Notes: generated by a model from the letters alone, not told the origin. Positions 10,026 to 18,893 are shown, counted from the stretch's first letter. The stretch is DNA of 64,000 nucleotides from Odoribacter sp. (GCA_023663145.1 JAMPHZ010000002.1:105071-169070); one strand, 5' to 3'. Made by a program: numbers and translations.

Positions 10026-12782
10026 ATGAAGAAATTAATACTTTCATTAATTCTCGCGGTAGTGGCTTTGGGAATGAAAGCCCAGATTGTCACATCAAAT
10101 CCGCCGCTGCTAACCAACAGCAGCACCGGCATCGTGCTCACATACCATCCCGATGCCGCCGAGTCCAACAAAGCATTGATGGGCCTGCCCGCGTCGACTG
10201 CCATATACGCACACATAGGCCTCATCACCGACAAAAGCACCAGCACCAGTGACTGGAAATTCGCGCCCGACTGGCTTGACAACTCGGCAAAATACAAACT
10301 GACCTACACCGGCCCAAACACCTACACACTCAACATCGGTGACTTCAAGACCTACTTCCCAGGCCTTGGCTCAGATAAGGTGAAACGCATAGCCGTTGTA
10401 TTCCGTACAGCCACAGGCGACAAAGAAGGCAAAACAATGGCCGGTGGCGACATCTTTGTTGACGTTTACGAAGAAGGCTTCAACATAGCCTTCACATCAA
10501 GCGTAAACGACATCACATCAGTAGGCAGCACCACCAACCTAAATGTGGCCACCAGCGAGCCCGCATCCATCGCTATCAGCGTCAACGGTCAGCAGCTCGC
10601 TGCCAATACATCAGCCACCACTCTCTCGGCCTCTTACAAGTTCGCAGCTCTGGGCACATACAACTTCACAGCCACTGCTACAAACGCCGCCGGCAAGACA
10701 GTCACCAAATCAATTAGTGTTGTTGCTCCTGAAGCCTCAAAGGCCGCCACATATCCCGGTGGAACCCCAAAAATGGGAGCCGTTGCCAATGCCGACGGAT
10801 CAGTAACATTCTGCCTTGCGGCACCGGGCAAAAGCTCTGTTATCCTTGTACCCTCATGGGATGACTATGCCGTCAAAAACGAGAACGTGATGGCTTACCA
10901 GGATTACAACGGCAACCGCTACTTCTGGATTACCGTCAAAGGTCTCGATCCCTCCACTCCATATCCTTACTATTATATCGTTGACGGCACTACAAAAGTA
11001 GGTGACCCCTACGCTCGTCTTGTGCTCGACTGCTACAGCGATAAATTCCTTGACCGTACCGTCTGGCCCGACTGTCCCCAGTACCCCTATGACCGGTTCG
11101 ACGATGTAATCCTCGCTGTATATCAAGGCAACCTTGACACATCATACAAATTCAGCGAGTTCACCATCCCCGAGCACCGCAACCTTATGATATACGAGAT
11201 GCTCTTCCGTGACTTCACCGGCACCGAGGGCAAAGCTGAAGGCAACGGCACCGTTCGACAGGCCATCGCCAAGATTCCTTACCTCGCTGAACTCGGCGTC
11301 AACGCCGTGGAACTCATGCCCATCATGGAATTCAACGGCAACAACTCATGGGGCTACAACACCAACTTCTACTTCGCGCCCGATAAAGCCTACGGATCAC
11401 CCAAAGACTACAAGGACTTTGTGGAGACATGCCACCGCCACGGCATCGCCGTTATCCTTGACATCGTGTTCAACCAGAGCGACGGCCTCCACCCATGGTA
11501 TCAGATGTATCCCATAGCATCGAACCCCTTCTACAACGAAAACGCACCCCACGCCTACAGCGTGCTCAATGACTGGCGCCAGGACAACCCCCTCGTGCAG
11601 CAGCAGTGGGATGATGTGCTCCGCTATTGGATGACAGCCTACAACGTCGACGGTTTCCGCTTTGACCTCGTGAAAGGACTCGGTGACAACGCTTCATATG
11701 GCTCAAACGGAAACACCGAGGGCTACAACCAATCGCGTATCGACCGCATGAAGCGCCTCCACGCCGTTATCAAATCGGTAAAACCCAACGGCATCCACAT
11801 CAACGAGAACCTCGCCGGAGCTGATGAAGAAACACAGATGGCCAACGACGGACAGCTCCTGTGGGCCAACTTCAACGCCAACTCCATCCAGTTCGGCATA
11901 TGCCAGAGCGAAGGCAGCGGTGGCGGTAAGCTCAACCAGCTCTACACCGGCTACGGTCGCCCCGAAGGCTCTTATATAGCATATGCGGAAAGCCATGACG
12001 AAGAACGTGTAAATTACCGTATCTCCAACAGCGCGCCCAGCGCCATGCGCTCATCTACCAACGCAGCCAAGCGCCTCGGCATGCTCGCTGCACATTTCAT
12101 CCTCACTCCCGGCCCCAAAATGATATGGCAGTTCGGTGAGCTCGGAGCCAACCAGACCACCAAGAAAGGCAACGACAACAACACCGACCCCAAAAGAGTG
12201 ATCTGGAGCAATCTTGACAACCCGGCCTACTCAGGACTACACGACGTTTACCGCGCTCTTCTCAGCCTGCGCCGTGACAACCCCGACCTGTTTGCCCCCG
12301 GTGCCACATACACCACATCCAACCTCGGCGGCAACGCCACCAGCCCCCGCACAATCATCCTGCGCAACGGCAACAAAGAAGTGATTTGCTTCATGAACAC
12401 CGCAACATCAGGCGCCGCCACCACCATCAGCGCACGTGCGTCGGTGATCAGCGCGAGCAACAATCAGCTCATCTGCGCGTCGGCAGGCGTGACCCCTACC
12501 CTCTCAGGGTCAGGTAATGTAACCGTGTCTCTGCCCTACAACTCCATGGCAGTCTACGCATCCAAGGAGGTGACAGGCATCGAAGACATCTTCGGCGACG
12601 ACTTCACCGGCCAAAACTCCGTAGCCGTTTATGGCAGCACAGGAGAGATCCACATCGCCGGCGAATACACCGACGCGGCAGCATATACCCTTGACGGCCG
12701 GAGCGCAGCCCTCACCGGTCTCACCCCCGGCCTCTACATTGTGGTAGTTGACGGCAACTCCTATAAGGTAACAGTAAAATAA
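10026..12782 (+). CDS. Exported GH13 alpha-amylase-type glycoside hydrolase
   Basis: 918 residues. I start at ATG 10026, which opens a signal peptide (MKKLILSLILAVVALGMKAQ). After an N-terminal beta domain and an Ig-like domain comes a CBM48-like domain (about 240-345), then the GH13 barrel. Catalytic residues are visible: nucleophile D547 in GFRFDLV, acid/base E594 in HINENLAG and D658 in ESHDE. Region I reads DIVFNQ near residue 478, where most GH13 enzymes have His at the last position. The tail begins with GIEDI and ends with LTPGLYIVV, a T9SS-like signal. It probably cuts starch-type alpha-glucans at the cell surface. No SusC/SusD pair lies next to it. Confidence 0.92.
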   Translation: MKKLILSLILAVVALGMKAQIVTSNPPLLTNSSTGIVLTYHPDAAESNKALMGLPASTAIYAHIGLITDKSTSTSDWKFAPDWLDNSAKYKLTYTGPNTYTLNIGDFKTYFPGLGSDKVKRIAVVFRTATGDKEGKTMAGGDIFVDVYEEGFNIAFTSSVNDITSVGSTTNLNVATSEPASIAISVNGQQLAANTSATTLSASYKFAALGTYNFTATATNAAGKTVTKSISVVAPEASKAATYPGGTPKMGAVANADGSVTFCLAAPGKSSVILVPSWDDYAVKNENVMAYQDYNGNRYFWITVKGLDPSTPYPYYYIVDGTTKVGDPYARLVLDCYSDKFLDRTVWPDCPQYPYDRFDDVILAVYQGNLDTSYKFSEFTIPEHRNLMIYEMLFRDFTGTEGKAEGNGTVRQAIAKIPYLAELGVNAVELMPIMEFNGNNSWGYNTNFYFAPDKAYGSPKDYKDFVETCHRHGIAVILDIVFNQSDGLHPWYQMYPIASNPFYNENAPHAYSVLNDWRQDNPLVQQQWDDVLRYWMTAYNVDGFRFDLVKGLGDNASYGSNGNTEGYNQSRIDRMKRLHAVIKSVKPNGIHINENLAGADEETQMANDGQLLWANFNANSIQFGICQSEGSGGGKLNQLYTGYGRPEGSYIAYAESHDEERVNYRISNSAPSAMRSSTNAAKRLGMLAAHFILTPGPKMIWQFGELGANQTTKKGNDNNTDPKRVIWSNLDNPAYSGLHDVYRALLSLRRDNPDLFAPGATYTTSNLGGNATSPRTIILRNGNKEVICFMNTATSGAATTISARASVISASNNQLICASAGVTPTLSGSGNVTVSLPYNSMAVYASKEVTGIEDIFGDDFTGQNSVAVYGSTGEIHIAGEYTDAAAYTLDGRSAALTGLTPGLYIVVVDGNSYKVTVK

Positions 12783-12803
12783 ACACGACTACCATATAAC
12801 TGC

Positions 12804-12833
12804 AACGGCACCCTCGACAGGGGTGCCGTTTTT
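12804..12833 (+). terminator. Terminator after the amylase gene
   Basis: AACGGCACCC (12804-12813) pairs with GGGTGCCGTT (12821-12830), followed by TTT. Confidence 0.8.
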
Positions 12834-12968
12834 ACATTCCCGTGGATCCTTTCCCCTCAGCAATGCAAGGAAAGCCACAAACGCCTGACAAATATTCATT
12901 TACAGATAACCTATCACATGTCACTGTAAAAAAATTCGCGAATACGATATAAAATAATTACAATATAA

Positions 12969-13001
12969 TTTGTTTATTTTAAATTTATGTTGTAACTTTG
13001 C
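12969..13001 (+). promoter_or_regulatory. Rightward promoter reading antisense over tRNA-Met
   Basis: TTTG (12969-12972), a 20 nt spacer, and TAACTTTGC (12993-13001) give a full-consensus promoter. A transcript starting near 13007 would cross the tRNA-Met gene in antisense before reaching the amidase gene at 13205. No other gene lies downstream that it could serve. Confidence 0.65.
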
Positions 13002-13014
13002 ATTGCAATCGGGA

Positions 13015-13044
13015 ACAAAAAAAGCCTTGACTTTCGTCAAGGCT
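13015..13044 (-). terminator. Terminator of tRNA-Met
   Basis: On the minus strand AGCCTTGAC and GTCAAGGCT pair around a 4 nt loop (plus-strand arms 13023-13031 and 13036-13044), followed by a run of T (plus-strand A at 13017-13023). Confidence 0.85.
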
Positions 13045-13047
13045 CTG

Positions 13048-13121
13048 TAGCGGGACCGAGAATTGAACTCGGGACCTCCGGGTTATGAATCCGACGCTCT
13101 AACCAACTGAGCTATCCCGCC
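13048..13121 (-). tRNA. tRNA-Met (anticodon CAT), elongator type
   Basis: The cloverleaf folds with a 7 bp acceptor stem (GGCGGGA with TCCCGCT), D-arm GCTC/GAGC, anticodon loop TTCATAA, and a T-arm with loop TTCAATT. The G1-U72 wobble and the D-arm fit an elongator rather than an initiator tRNA. CCA is not encoded. Its own promoter and terminator are both visible, so it is a single-gene unit. Confidence 0.93.
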
Positions 13122-13131
13122 GTTTGCGAGT

Positions 13132-13164
13132 GCAAAATTAGACCTTTATTTTCATTCTACCAAA
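13132..13164 (-). promoter_or_regulatory. Promoter of tRNA-Met
   Basis: On the minus strand TTTG (plus 13161-13164), a spacer of exactly 20 nt and TAATTTTGC (plus 13132-13140). The expected start is a few nucleotides before the tRNA 5' end at 13121. Confidence 0.8.
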
Positions 13165-13204
13165 TTTTTTGACAACATTTTTTTAACCTTTACTTATTTT
13201 GATA

Positions 13205-13630
13205 ATGAAAAACACATCTTTCCGTGAAATCAACCTCATTGTGGTGCATTGCACCGCCACTCCAGAGGGCCGCGATGTAACCGCGGCCGACGTAGACCGT
13301 TGGCATCGCCAACGCGGCTTCCTTAAAATAGGCTACCACTATCTTGTGAGACTCGACGGCTCTGTGGAGACAGGCCGCGACGAAAATGAAACAGGCGCAC
13401 ATTGCAGCGGACATAACTCACGTTCGATAGGCGTGGTATATGCGGGCGGGCTTGACAAATCAGGCCGGCACCCCGCCGATACCCGCACTCCGGCCCAACG
13501 CGAAGCTCTGATAAAACTGCTGCGCCGGTTAAAAGCCCGTTATCCTGATGCCGAAATCCGTTCTCACCGCGACTTTGCCCCGAAAGCATGCCCGTGCTTT
13601 GACGCAACCGCCGAATATTCCTGCCTATGA
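13205..13630 (+). CDS. T7-lysozyme-type N-acetylmuramoyl-L-alanine amidase
   Basis: 141 residues of the Amidase_2/PGRP family. Zinc ligands H15 (VVHCTAT), H121 (RSHRDF) and C129 (KACPCFD) and catalytic K127 line up with H17, H122, C130 and K128 of T7 lysozyme; Y44 or Y46 takes the place of the T7 tyrosine. It should cut the bond between MurNAc and L-Ala in peptidoglycan. There is no signal peptide, as in phage endolysins. I use ATG 13205; a TTG two codons earlier is unlikely. Its stop overlaps the start of the next gene (ATGA), which encodes a spanin-like lipoprotein, so the pair looks like a phage-derived lysis cassette kept without a phage. Confidence 0.9.
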   Translation: MKNTSFREINLIVVHCTATPEGRDVTAADVDRWHRQRGFLKIGYHYLVRLDGSVETGRDENETGAHCSGHNSRSIGVVYAGGLDKSGRHPADTRTPAQREALIKLLRRLKARYPDAEIRSHRDFAPKACPCFDATAEYSCL

Positions 13631-14040
13631 AACACACATTCCACGCCATCTTAACCGCCGCCATTGTGGCGGCGATGGCCGGCGGGGCCTGCTCTTCAGG
13701 AAAACCCGCAGTGAAATCAGTACAAACAACCGAAAACTCACGGGCAATAGACACCTCTTGCCGCGACTCCATTATCATTGACCGCAACGTAGTCATCGAC
13801 TCACCAGTAATCAGCGTCACATACCTTGACTCACCCTCTCGGCGGGTAGAAGTCAAGGGACACAGAATAACAACCCGATCATCCACCCAATCAATCACAG
13901 AAGCCAAACTGAACGCACACAGCGAAGAATCATCAGAAACCGATACAACATCGGCACCACAGCGCACCGCCAACAGCCGTTGGCTATGGTTTGCAGCCGG
14001 GGCATTAGCCTCCATAGCAATCACACGTTTTATCAAATAA
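13627..14040 (+). CDS. Small lipoprotein with C-terminal membrane helix, u-spanin-like
   Basis: 137 residues. The N-terminus is a signal peptide ending in GGAC, with Cys22 as a probable lipidated residue (the lipobox is not ideal because position -3 is Gly). The middle (about 25-115) is hydrophilic and rich in Ser and Thr. The end (about 119-137, WLWFAAGALASIAITRFIK) is a short membrane helix with a basic finish. An outer-membrane lipid anchor plus a C-terminal inner-membrane helix is the layout of unimolecular spanins such as T1 gp11, which is of similar length. The start overlaps the amidase stop by 4 nt, indicating translational coupling. Function is inferred from layout and context only. 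Confidence 0.7.
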   Translation: MKHTFHAILTAAIVAAMAGGACSSGKPAVKSVQTTENSRAIDTSCRDSIIIDRNVVIDSPVISVTYLDSPSRRVEVKGHRITTRSSTQSITEAKLNAHSEESSETDTTSAPQRTANSRWLWFAAGALASIAITRFIK

Positions 14041-14098
14041 CCAATCAAAACATCCGTAAAAAAAACAAACAGACACACTATCTCGTACCACTAAGGAA

Positions 14099-14129
14099 TT
14101 GCCATACATAAATTATTACGTAACTTTGC
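14099..14129 (+). promoter_or_regulatory. Promoter of the HAD phosphatase gene
   Basis: TTG (14099-14101), a 19 nt spacer, and TAACTTTGC (14121-14129). A start near 14135 leaves about 33 nt before ATG 14168 and supports that start over the ATG at 14141. Confidence 0.7.
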
Positions 14130-14167
14130 AAATATGATTAATGATTATTATTAACCCCCCAATAAAC

Positions 14168-14797
14168 ATGTCACTAAAAGCTGTACTTTTCGATCTCGAC
14201 GGTGTGCTGATCGACACCGAAGGCATATATACCGACTTTTGGAACGCTGTTGACCGCCGTTTCCCGACCGGCATTGAAGACTTCGCCCTAAAAATCAAAG
14301 GTTCCACCCTGCCAAGCATCCTTGAACGATATTTCGACCCTTCCACCCACGATGAAATCCTGCTTATGCTGCGCGAGCAGGAAGAAAACATGGCCTATCG
14401 GCTCTTCGATGGCGCGGAATCATTGCTGAAATCACTTCACGACGCCGGAATCCTCACAGCGATTGTCACCTCGAGCAACCGCCCCAAGATGGATGTTGTG
14501 TTCAGTCACCTGCCGGCATTGGCCCGATACACCTCGGCTCTCGTGACCGATGAAGATGTCACGGCATCAAAACCCGACCCGCAGGGTTACCTAATCGGAG
14601 CCTCCCGGCTTGGAGTTCAACCGACTGAATGCATTGTCATGGAAGATTCACTCGCAGGGCTGCGGGCAGGACTCGCATCAGGTGCAAAGGTAGTGGGCCT
14701 GACCACCACCAACAGCACGGCCGACGTCACCCCACTCGCACATGCTGTTTTCCATTCTATCAACGACATAACACTTTCCGACTTACTCAACATGTAA
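14168..14797 (+). CDS. HAD-family phosphatase / beta-phosphoglucomutase-like
   Basis: 209 residues. Motif I is FDLDGVLIDTEG, with Asp9 nucleophile and Asp11. Motif II is the Ser/Thr of VTSSNRP, motif III the Lys of SKPDPQGY and motif IV the VMEDSLAG acidic pair. The helical cap inserted after motif I (about residues 20-85) puts it with the beta-phosphoglucomutase/phosphatase subgroup. It probably dephosphorylates or isomerises a small sugar phosphate in the cytoplasm; the substrate cannot be read from sequence. It has its own promoter and stands alone. Confidence 0.88.
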   Translation: MSLKAVLFDLDGVLIDTEGIYTDFWNAVDRRFPTGIEDFALKIKGSTLPSILERYFDPSTHDEILLMLREQEENMAYRLFDGAESLLKSLHDAGILTAIVTSSNRPKMDVVFSHLPALARYTSALVTDEDVTASKPDPQGYLIGASRLGVQPTECIVMEDSLAGLRAGLASGAKVVGLTTTNSTADVTPLAHAVFHSINDITLSDLLNM

Positions 14798-14838
14798 AAA
14801 AACACCTTTAACACATACATTAACATATATTAACGATT

Positions 14839-14874
14839 GGGGGGGGGTAGTTTTATTGTTTTTGCGTAAATTTG
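14839..14874 (+). promoter_or_regulatory. G9 tract upstream of a -7 element
   Basis: Nine consecutive G (14839-14847) follow TT and precede a -7 match TAAATTTG (14867-14874) that would serve the secreted protein gene at 14988. The nearest TTG (14837-14839) is 27 nt from the -7, too far unless the tract shortens, and the G run covers the normal -33 position. Confidence 0.4.
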
Positions 14875-14987
14875 TGCGATAAATCATTATAGCATAGTGT
14901 TGTATAATCTTTTGCCAACGCAACGCTTAACATTTTGCAACCAAAAAAAGGCCAAAATTATCAATTTAACCTATACGCAACTACAAT

Positions 14988-16883
14988 ATGAGAAAATTTC
15001 TACGTTCCTCAATGCTATTGCTGTGCGCTGCCGCAAGCTGCCTCAATGCGTCAGCATTGGGCACATACTACAGCAAAGTGACAGTCAAGTCTGACAACGC
15101 AGACAAAGGCCTTGTCTACGTCTCCACAAGCGACAAAGCCCCCGCATCGGGCGACTATGCCGAATCTAAAGAAGCCACAAAAAGCGGTTTTTCTATTACA
15201 CCATCTACATCTCACACCTACTACCTCAAGGCAAAGCCGACTGATGAAAACACCTATATTTTCAAAGGATGGTATAGCGGTAATGCGTTGATATCGGCTG
15301 ATCCCGAGTATACAGTCACAGTGACCACGTCAAGCTCGGATTCAAGCAAACCGGCCAGCCAATCCTACACCGCGCGCTTCATTGAGAAACCTGGCATCAC
15401 TCTCAGCAGCAACAACGCCTCGGGCCTCGTAACTGCATCCCCTGAAGTTAACCATGTGGGCGATAATGTAATCTTGACAGCCGAGGTGGCCAAGCTCACT
15501 TTCTTGGGCAACCTCAATGCCACACGCCATCTGCTTCTTGTATTTGACCACTGGGAAGACGGCGACGGCAACATACTGTCGACCGAACCTACATTCTCAA
15601 TCTTCTTAGAGGCCCCTATGGAAATAAAAGGCATATTCAAAGACCTCTCCGAAGTGCCACAGACCGGCAAATACTACCGCATCCGCAACATGGTGAACCG
15701 TGTACTCACCATTGAAGGCCGATATGCCATGGATACAACTGATGACAAAGATCCTGCCGGCGGTCAAGGCATGATGGCCCAGCCAAGCCTCATGAGATGG
15801 ACATTGCCTGAAGGACACGTGTTTGCCGACTTTTACACCGCCGGCTTCGGAGGTTCATCAAACCGCTACGACGGTACTGACGATGTAGTACCCCTCGACG
15901 TCACGACCATGCCGTCAACCATTTTCTACATCGATGGCAAGCAGGGTTCGACAGGAGTTACGGGAGTAGCATTCCGCAGCCAGGGGCAGGACACAGAAAC
16001 ACTGATGGACAAAACACTGGCAATCAATCCCATGTCATCTGCCACTCCGGGTTATTACTATGTCAACGGCGAAGGCTTTCTTAACAAGGTAGGTATAAAG
16101 ATGCGTGGCCGTTATTTAGACAATGTACCATATTGCGACGTTTATGTAGGCTCGGCCAGTGACACTGACACCTACTCAGCCATGGCATTCCAGGCGCTTG
16201 ACGAGGAACACATGGACTACTTCTGGTTCGGGGCCAAGCCCGACGAGGCTCTCGAATATGAAGGCGGCTACTGGACATCGATGTACACTGCGTTCCCCTA
16301 TGAGTGCCGCGACGGCGTCGAGGCCTACTACGTGAAAGAATCAACCACCTCCAACGGCCAAGGCTATGCCATGCTCACTCTTATAGAAGACGGCCGCGTG
16401 CCCGAAAACACAGCAGTCCTGCTCAAGTGTCAGGGACTCACGTCAAAAGAGAACCGTCTGCTGCCTTTGGCTCCCGGATCGGTGCCTGCCATCACCGGTA
16501 ACGCTCTCAAAGGTGAGTATCAGCTGTATGAAGACCGCAACTACAACGGCCGCATAGATTTTGACGAAAGCACTATGCGCGTGCTCGGTATCAACTCACG
16601 CGGTGAAATCGGTTTCTACAAACTCGCAGCCACAGCCGAAGGCACTCCTGCACAGCTCCTCGCCAACAAGGCTTATCTTGACATAACACTGCTGCCTTCA
16701 GCTGCTGCCGCTTCATACAAGATAGCACCGGCCGCCACCGACGGCATCACCGACATCGAGGCCGATGACACTCCTGTGAACCTTGATCTCAACCCCGTCT
16801 ACGACATACAGGGCCGCCGCGTCACAAATCCGGAACCCGGCAACGTGTACATCATCAACGGCGCAAAAGTGCTGTGGAAATAA
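14988..16883 (+). CDS. Large secreted protein with short T9SS-like tail
   Basis: 631 residues. The signal peptide is MRKFLRSSMLLLCAAASCLNASA. Residues 25-115 and 130-215 look like two bacterial repeat domains (FKGWYSGN and FDHWEDGDG, with the usual W after a turn). A longer domain from about 220 to 590 begins GKYYRIRN and is of unknown family. The tail has GITDI, then YDIQGRRV, PEPGNVYI and KVLWK. It should be exported to or beyond the outer membrane. The following gene starts 38 nt later on the same strand and encodes a protein of similar size and the same tail type, so they probably form an operon. No enzyme motif is visible. Confidence 0.8.
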   Translation: MRKFLRSSMLLLCAAASCLNASALGTYYSKVTVKSDNADKGLVYVSTSDKAPASGDYAESKEATKSGFSITPSTSHTYYLKAKPTDENTYIFKGWYSGNALISADPEYTVTVTTSSSDSSKPASQSYTARFIEKPGITLSSNNASGLVTASPEVNHVGDNVILTAEVAKLTFLGNLNATRHLLLVFDHWEDGDGNILSTEPTFSIFLEAPMEIKGIFKDLSEVPQTGKYYRIRNMVNRVLTIEGRYAMDTTDDKDPAGGQGMMAQPSLMRWTLPEGHVFADFYTAGFGGSSNRYDGTDDVVPLDVTTMPSTIFYIDGKQGSTGVTGVAFRSQGQDTETLMDKTLAINPMSSATPGYYYVNGEGFLNKVGIKMRGRYLDNVPYCDVYVGSASDTDTYSAMAFQALDEEHMDYFWFGAKPDEALEYEGGYWTSMYTAFPYECRDGVEAYYVKESTTSNGQGYAMLTLIEDGRVPENTAVLLKCQGLTSKENRLLPLAPGSVPAITGNALKGEYQLYEDRNYNGRIDFDESTMRVLGINSRGEIGFYKLAATAEGTPAQLLANKAYLDITLLPSAAAASYKIAPAATDGITDIEADDTPVNLDLNPVYDIQGRRVTNPEPGNVYIINGAKVLWK

Positions 16884-16921
16884 TCACTTGAATATAAAAA
16901 AACAATATAATAAACCAATTC

Positions 16922-18871
16922 ATGATGAAACAGAAATTTTTCACCATTATCGCCGCAGCTGCGGTGGCATTCTCGGCCACCGCGCAGGAAAAGGTCATCG
17001 AAGGCTATTTCCGCGTTCAGAACGCCGGCAATCCTAACGGCTACGTGGAGGTGAGCGGTCCGTTCACCGCCAAGCCCCAGCTGTCGATCGCCCAGGCTCA
17101 GCAGAGCGCCGGCTCAGTGCTTTACATCTCAGCAGTTCAGGACGGCGACTCATACCGTCTCACCAATCTGCGCTCGCAGGGTATCGACGCATCAATGGAT
17201 GTGATTGCCCCCGAAGATTACGAAGCCATGTTCGACCGCGCCATCAACTCATCCGATCCGGTATATGCACTGGTGCGCGAAGGTTTCCAGAACGGCTACA
17301 CCTCGGTAGCCCGCGCTACTGTAGGCGCAGTTTTTGCGTTCGTCGCCTCACGCCTCGGCAACTACGGTGACGCCGACAATGACACCTATCTTGAGGTAGC
17401 CCGCGACTTCAACCGCAATGTCGTGGCCAACCTTGACCTTGGCATCCGCCTCAAGCCCGTTGACGGCCGCACCGTTCAACTCTACTATGACGTGCCCAAC
17501 CTGCAGGCAGTGTGCGACTGGTACCTTGACGACAGCACTCCCGAGCTTGCCCAGCGCAAAGCCAACTTCGAGTCAGCCATGGATGCAATGTCAAAGTATA
17601 TCGAAAGTAAGGCCAACACCTCATTCGAGGCCTTCCTTGACGGCGACATAGACCTGCTCGCAAGCTGGGGCTATGACATCAAGGCAGCCTACCCCGACAT
17701 GGTGCACAGCGTGAATGACAATGGCACAATCATAACATATGTCGATTGCAACTTCCGCACAATCTTCGCTGACAAGGATCTCCTCTTCAACTGGATAAAG
17801 ATGGTGGGTTACTACATCCTCAATCCTGACAAAGATGCCTATGACCGCTTCTCCAAGCTTGGTTTCAGCGACATGGTTGCCGGTGTGCACAACCACTACC
17901 TCACCGACCTGCTCGTGACCTATCTGCCCCGTCTGCGCCCCGACAAACGCGTATTCCTTATCAATGGCCGCGTACTCAACTCATCGGGTGATGTATCAAC
18001 CAGCGGCAACCATTGGGATGCGGCAGGCAACACCTTAGGCTTCGCCAGCGAAAGTGAAATGGCCATAGCCGGCATCAACGGCAACTGGATCCTCCATGAT
18101 GTAGACGAAGCTCCCTTCACCGTGGCAACTCCCAACGCGCTCGACGCCACCAACTACACCGCCCTGTATCTTGACTTCCCGGTTGAGGCAGGTGACGGCG
18201 AAGGTGAACTCAAATTCTACACACTCACCGAAGAAAAGAGCAAAGACGTAGGTGATGGTGTTATATATTACTATACCGAGCTCGTGCCCCTCACAGGCAC
18301 TATCCCTGCCCAGACTCCTTTCATATTGGAAAGCGCCACCGCCACCGCCACACTGGCCATTCCGGGCACAAACGTGTTCAAGCCTATCGAGACCGCGCCC
18401 GGCAATTCATTCATCATCAGTGGTGATGAAACTTCAGTGCAACACTCCAATGCCCGCCGCGCCGGAGAGACAACTGCAACCACCGGTAACACAGCCCTCC
18501 GCGGTGTGCTTCTCCCCACAGCCCTCACACCTGACAACATGCAGAACATGTGGGGCATCGAATACAACGACGAGTCACCCGTATATAGCTTTAGCAAGGG
18601 CACAGTGAACGCCAAGGACCACCTGTACTTCGTGCCCGGTGCCTCATCGCTCGCAGCCAATGAAGCCATCTATGTTCCCGGCGAACACAAGACCAACAAC
18701 ATGATGCTCATCGGCGAGCCTGACATGAAAGAGACCACCGGCGTAAGCTCAATTGAAACCGACACCGAAGCTGCATCAGGAGCTTTCTATGACCTGAACG
18801 GTGTGCGCGTAGATGAGCCGTTACCCGGCCACATCTATATCCACAACGGCAAGAAAGTGCTCGTTCGATAA
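16922..18871 (+). CDS. Large secreted protein with short T9SS-like tail
   Basis: 649 residues. The signal peptide is MMKQKFFTIIAAAAVAFSATAQ; a second ATG at 16925 is equally possible. The N-terminal part (about 25-75) has an EGYFRVQN...SYRLTNLRSQG pattern that loosely recalls the RIRN region of the preceding protein. The middle is of mixed secondary structure with no known motif. The tail reads GVSSIE, FYDLNGVRV, PGHIYIHNG and KKVLVR. It probably works with the protein encoded 38 nt upstream. A strong terminator follows directly. Function is unknown. Confidence 0.8.
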   Translation: MMKQKFFTIIAAAAVAFSATAQEKVIEGYFRVQNAGNPNGYVEVSGPFTAKPQLSIAQAQQSAGSVLYISAVQDGDSYRLTNLRSQGIDASMDVIAPEDYEAMFDRAINSSDPVYALVREGFQNGYTSVARATVGAVFAFVASRLGNYGDADNDTYLEVARDFNRNVVANLDLGIRLKPVDGRTVQLYYDVPNLQAVCDWYLDDSTPELAQRKANFESAMDAMSKYIESKANTSFEAFLDGDIDLLASWGYDIKAAYPDMVHSVNDNGTIITYVDCNFRTIFADKDLLFNWIKMVGYYILNPDKDAYDRFSKLGFSDMVAGVHNHYLTDLLVTYLPRLRPDKRVFLINGRVLNSSGDVSTSGNHWDAAGNTLGFASESEMAIAGINGNWILHDVDEAPFTVATPNALDATNYTALYLDFPVEAGDGEGELKFYTLTEEKSKDVGDGVIYYYTELVPLTGTIPAQTPFILESATATATLAIPGTNVFKPIETAPGNSFIISGDETSVQHSNARRAGETTATTGNTALRGVLLPTALTPDNMQNMWGIEYNDESPVYSFSKGTVNAKDHLYFVPGASSLAANEAIYVPGEHKTNNMMLIGEPDMKETTGVSSIETDTEAASGAFYDLNGVRVDEPLPGHIYIHNGKKVLVR

Positions 18872-18893
18872 CAACCGAACGCTGATAATCTAC

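Noticed and set aside
13323..14078. A 251-codon open frame on the minus strand opposite the amidase and lipoprotein genes
   Set aside because: Both plus-strand genes show conserved residues or clear signal and membrane features; the minus frame shows none.
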